Shown here piece by piece: positions 61,475-64,000 of a stretch of DNA of 64,000 bases. A program made the position numbers and the translations under genes. A model generated the notes under the pieces. That model was not told where the DNA came from, ran no database searches, and saw only the letters and a list, made by a program, of their open reading frames with translations. The stretch comes from JBMYYR01 sp965243605 (lineage in GTDB: Bacteria > Bacteroidota > Bacteroidia > Flavobacteriales > CAJXXR01), in the NCBI GenBank assembly GCA_965243605.1, contig CBDEVQ010000055.1, forward strand, positions 73,515-137,514, read 5' to 3'. Each line of letters begins with the position of its first letter. Within the stretch, counting starts at the first letter, position 1.

Positions 61475-63254
61475 GCGACTTTAAAAATTGGGTTGGTGTA
61501 AACCCTGTATGCTTTTTAAAGAAGGAATTAAAAGCCGTTCTGGAATTAAACCCACTTTCATAAGCTAATCCTATTAAATACACCGATTGTTTATCTGAAT
61601 TTTGTACTAAAGTTTTAAAATGCTCTACACGATAAGAGTTAATAAATTCTTTAAAGTTTTTCTTGTACTGAAAGTTAATTAGCCAAGACAGTTGGTTTGG
61701 ATGGATGTCTACCAACTTCGCTAAAGCTCTTAAAGTTATGTCGGGATTTAAATACGGTTGTTCTTTTGTAAGATAGTTAGTCAGTTTAATGATAGACCTT
61801 TCACGAGTTTTGGCATCCATTAACGCTTTTGTATTCCCTTTTGTAATGGGCAGATCAATATTAAAAAGCTTTTGTTGTATGGCGTTATAGCGCGGATCTT
61901 TTTTAAGATCAAAAGCAAGAGGATCATTGTATAACATAATTAATAACGATGACATATGCCCAGTTTTAGGGTTTAACATATTAAAAGCAGCGTCATAATT
62001 TTGCTCTAAAACGTAGATTAAAAACAGAAACCCAAAGGCTCTACGAGGAGAATTGGATTTTGTGATATCAATAAGTTTATTTTTATAGATCTTAAATGCG
62101 TCTAGATTATTACTTAAAAGATGAGCCATTGCAATTAAACCACATTTATCTTCTTCTAAAATGGAAATATTGGGTTCAGAAATATGATCAAAATACTGGA
62201 TTACCGCGGAATAGCGACTTTGTTTAAGTAAGCAACAACATTTAATGGAATGTGCTAGCGTGTTGTTTGGGTTGTTAATTAATGTACGGTCTAGCCATTG
62301 AATAGATAGATCATATTCTTCAAACATATAATAGATATACCCTAAAGAAAATGTGACTTCATTAGATAAAGGATCTAAATTATAGGCTATAGAAATATGT
62401 TCTATAGCCTTATCTTTTTTATGTAATACGGCAAATAGTAGTGCCATAAACTGGTGTGCTCTGGCATAATTTGGTTTAATTTCTATAGCCTTACAAGCCG
62501 AAGTATATGCTGCCCCTAAATCCATTTCTGTCCAATAACGAATATTAGCGAATGAAAAATGAACTTCTGGAGATTCAGGATTTAACCCGTAGGCAGTTTG
62601 TGTAAATTGATTGATTTTATCCCAAGAATCGGCAATGGGATGTAAGCCAAGCCCCGATAAAACGGTATAACATTCCGAAAGACCAATATAGGCCATCCCA
62701 TTATTACTATCCATAGAAATGGACGTTTCGTAATGTGTTATCGCTGTTTTAAGGTCTGTAGGATTCCATTTTTGAGTATAATATTTCCCTTTTAAGTAAT
62801 GTTCATAAGCCTTTAAATTATTGGTTTGATAATTTGAGAATTCATCGGCAATTTCAAAATGACCAATATGCTCTCGTAATTTATCTGCAATTATTAAACT
62901 AATCTTATCTTGAGTCTCAAAGATATGTTCAATTGAACTTTCCCAGGTTTCTGACCAAATGTGTAAATCACCTGTGGCATCAATAAGGCGAATGGTAATA
63001 CGAATGATATTATTGTGAATACGTATGCTTCCTTCTAATACCAGTGTTACCTTTAATTTCTTTGCAATCTCATGAATGGAGGAAGCGTGGTTTTTATAAT
63101 AAAATGAAGACGTACGTGAGATAACATCAAGGTTATTTATTTTAGATAGGGCATTAATTAAATCTTCAGTAATTCCATCACTAAAATGCTCATATTCTTT
63201 ATTCAGACTTAAGTCTGTAAATGGAAGAATAACAATACGATCTTTATTGTTCAT
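61467..63254 (-). CDS. TolB-like/TPR/AraC-type transcriptional regulator
   Basis: A 595-residue protein. N-terminal TolB-like domain of the kind found in adenylate-cyclase-associated TPR proteins (RIVILPFTDLSLNKEYEHFSDG, ITEDLINALSKI, about 1-135). Middle tetratricopeptide repeats (YIGLSECYTVLSG, HFSFANIRYWTEMDLGAAYT, FSLGYIYYMFEEYDLSIQWL, about 145-400). C-terminal AraC helix-turn-helix (ITLRALAKLVDIHPNQLSWL and SVYLIGLAYESGFNSRTAFN, about 500-595). It probably senses a signal through the TPR part and binds DNA; the regulon is not visible here. Confidence 0.9.
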   Translation of the reverse strand: MNNKDRIVILPFTDLSLNKEYEHFSDGITEDLINALSKINNLDVISRTSSFYYKNHASSIHEIAKKLKVTLVLEGSIRIHNNIIRITIRLIDATGDLHIWSETWESSIEHIFETQDKISLIIADKLREHIGHFEIADEFSNYQTNNLKAYEHYLKGKYYTQKWNPTDLKTAITHYETSISMDSNNGMAYIGLSECYTVLSGLGLHPIADSWDKINQFTQTAYGLNPESPEVHFSFANIRYWTEMDLGAAYTSACKAIEIKPNYARAHQFMALLFAVLHKKDKAIEHISIAYNLDPLSNEVTFSLGYIYYMFEEYDLSIQWLDRTLINNPNNTLAHSIKCCCLLKQSRYSAVIQYFDHISEPNISILEEDKCGLIAMAHLLSNNLDAFKIYKNKLIDITKSNSPRRAFGFLFLIYVLEQNYDAAFNMLNPKTGHMSSLLIMLYNDPLAFDLKKDPRYNAIQQKLFNIDLPITKGNTKALMDAKTRERSIIKLTNYLTKEQPYLNPDITLRALAKLVDIHPNQLSWLINFQYKKNFKEFINSYRVEHFKTLVQNSDKQSVYLIGLAYESGFNSRTAFNSFFKKHTGFTPTQFLKSLS

Positions 63255-63277
63255 ATAATAACATGGCTAGTTAACAA

Positions 63278-63305
63278 AAAAACACAAGCATAGACTTGTG
63301 TTTTT
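63278..63305 (-). terminator. Terminator between the hydrolase and the regulator
   Basis: Stem AAAAACACAAG / CTTGTGTTTTT with a short loop, immediately after the hydrolase stop on the minus strand; symmetrical tracts would act both ways. Confidence 0.8.
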
Positions 63306-63314
63306 AATGTTATA

Positions 63315-63983
63315 TTATTTCGAATTAGAGTCTATCTCTGCTAATTTAAGAATATCTTTTGCATAATTCTTGAGTTCCTTTTTCTCTAAGCGATGCTTAC
63401 CTTTGTACAGTTTAAATCTAAATCTGGTATTGTTTGATCTCCATTGGTTTAACCAATCTGTAATTTTTTCTTCTCCATAATACTCGTCATCATCACCCAT
63501 TCGTAACTCAAAAGGAATAGTTGCAGATTTCTTTGCATAGGCTGTCCATTCTACATCGTGAGCTTGTCGTCCGCCCCATAAACAAATAGATGCAAAGTTA
63601 AGTTTTTCGAAAAATGCCCATCTAGAAATAGTTTGAGCACCTTGAGAAAACCCTAATAAATGCAATTCTGCTTTGGGAGCAGTTGCCTTACATTGGGTTA
63701 AAAGGGAGTTTAAGTATAAATGGTTATCAACGATGTCATCGTCTCTAAATTGAGAAGTCATCCATGTTGCACCAACACGACCATTAAACCCTTTTAAATA
63801 AAATCGGTTTAAAGCTTCAGGGCATATTATGAACAAGTCGGGATGTTGAATCCACTCTAGTTTTTTACCAAAAAAATCAACCAATTGTCCATGTCCATGG
63901 GTTACAAAAAGAATCTTTTTTGTTTGTTCAGTTAATGTTCCAATGGTTTTTACTTCAGCTGTTTTTAAGACTTGGAATTTCAT
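63315..63983 (-). CDS. Alpha/beta hydrolase (esterase/phospholipase-like)
   Basis: A 222-residue serine hydrolase. Nucleophile elbow GFSQG (about 113-117), acidic residue in MGDDDEYYGEE and catalytic His in KGKHRLEKKE; oxyanion region near VTHGHGQLVDFF. No signal peptide, so cytoplasmic. Substrate unknown. Start ATG at 63983, near the right edge of the window. Convergent organisation with nothing else; its terminator separates it from the AraC-type regulator. Confidence 0.85.
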   Translation of the reverse strand: MKFQVLKTAEVKTIGTLTEQTKKILFVTHGHGQLVDFFGKKLEWIQHPDLFIICPEALNRFYLKGFNGRVGATWMTSQFRDDDIVDNHLYLNSLLTQCKATAPKAELHLLGFSQGAQTISRWAFFEKLNFASICLWGGRQAHDVEWTAYAKKSATIPFELRMGDDDEYYGEEKITDWLNQWRSNNTRFRFKLYKGKHRLEKKELKNYAKDILKLAEIDSNSK

Positions 63984-64000
63984 TTTTTCTTTTTGTCAAA

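Overview
The window comes from a member of the Bacteroidota, most likely a flavobacterium (order Flavobacteriales). The evidence is the AT-rich base composition, TAnnTTTG-type -7 promoter elements, weak ribosome binding sites, a type IX secretion C-terminal sorting domain on a giant M4 protease, glutamine synthetase type III, and a carboxypeptidase-regulatory/DUF5686-type outer-membrane protein. I did not assign a genus. No rRNA, tRNA or CRISPR array is visible.

Layout. 1-2528 (minus): a two-gene molybdenum hydroxylase (isoquinoline 1-oxidoreductase-like), its large subunit running off the left edge. 2794-10698 (minus): a 2634-residue secreted M4 metalloprotease with PKD, GEVED and CUB domains. 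11045-13237 (minus): glnN. 13600-14716: an ECF sigma factor overlapping a membrane protein gene.

14966-37310 is an accessory island: an array of displaced Rhs C-terminal tip cassettes. Most units carry the last 60-150 codons of an Rhs core (ending GNNP..xDPDGG), a unique C-terminal toxin domain, a small adjacent or overlapping candidate immunity gene, and then the left end of an IS1-family element. I count nine toxin/immunity units, several truncated, plus two orphan immunity-like genes. Recognisable toxin folds are a JAB-like peptidase, a toxin-44-like domain, an AHH/HNH nuclease, an HExxHxxGFxH zincin and a polymerase-beta-type nucleotidyltransferase. One immunity protein resembles a TIMP/netrin-like inhibitor. 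No full-length rhs gene lies in the window. The spacers hold two identical IS1-family copies, IS1 fragments, one full and three truncated copies of a group II intron sitting inside IS1 left ends, an IS3-family element, and short palindromic mobile repeats of about 52 bp. The island ends in a broken SUMF1-domain gene and two strong hairpins.

38646-49234 is a tight single-strand operon for a type IV pilus/type II secretion-like machine: four prepilin-like proteins, GspF/PilC, an A24 prepilin peptidase, GspE/PilB, a secretin, GspL-, GspM- and GspC-like inner-membrane parts, and a lipoprotein. All prepilins carry Lys-Ala rather than Gly before the predicted cleavage site.

49305-63983 is ordinary flavobacterial chromosome: a membrane protein, a TonB C-terminal domain protein, a lipoprotein, a DUF5686-like barrel, a ligA with an unusual internal insert, an M28 peptidase, an AraC regulator beside an AhpD-like protein and an isochorismatase-family hydrolase, small membrane proteins, a large TolB-like/TPR/AraC regulator, and an alpha/beta hydrolase.
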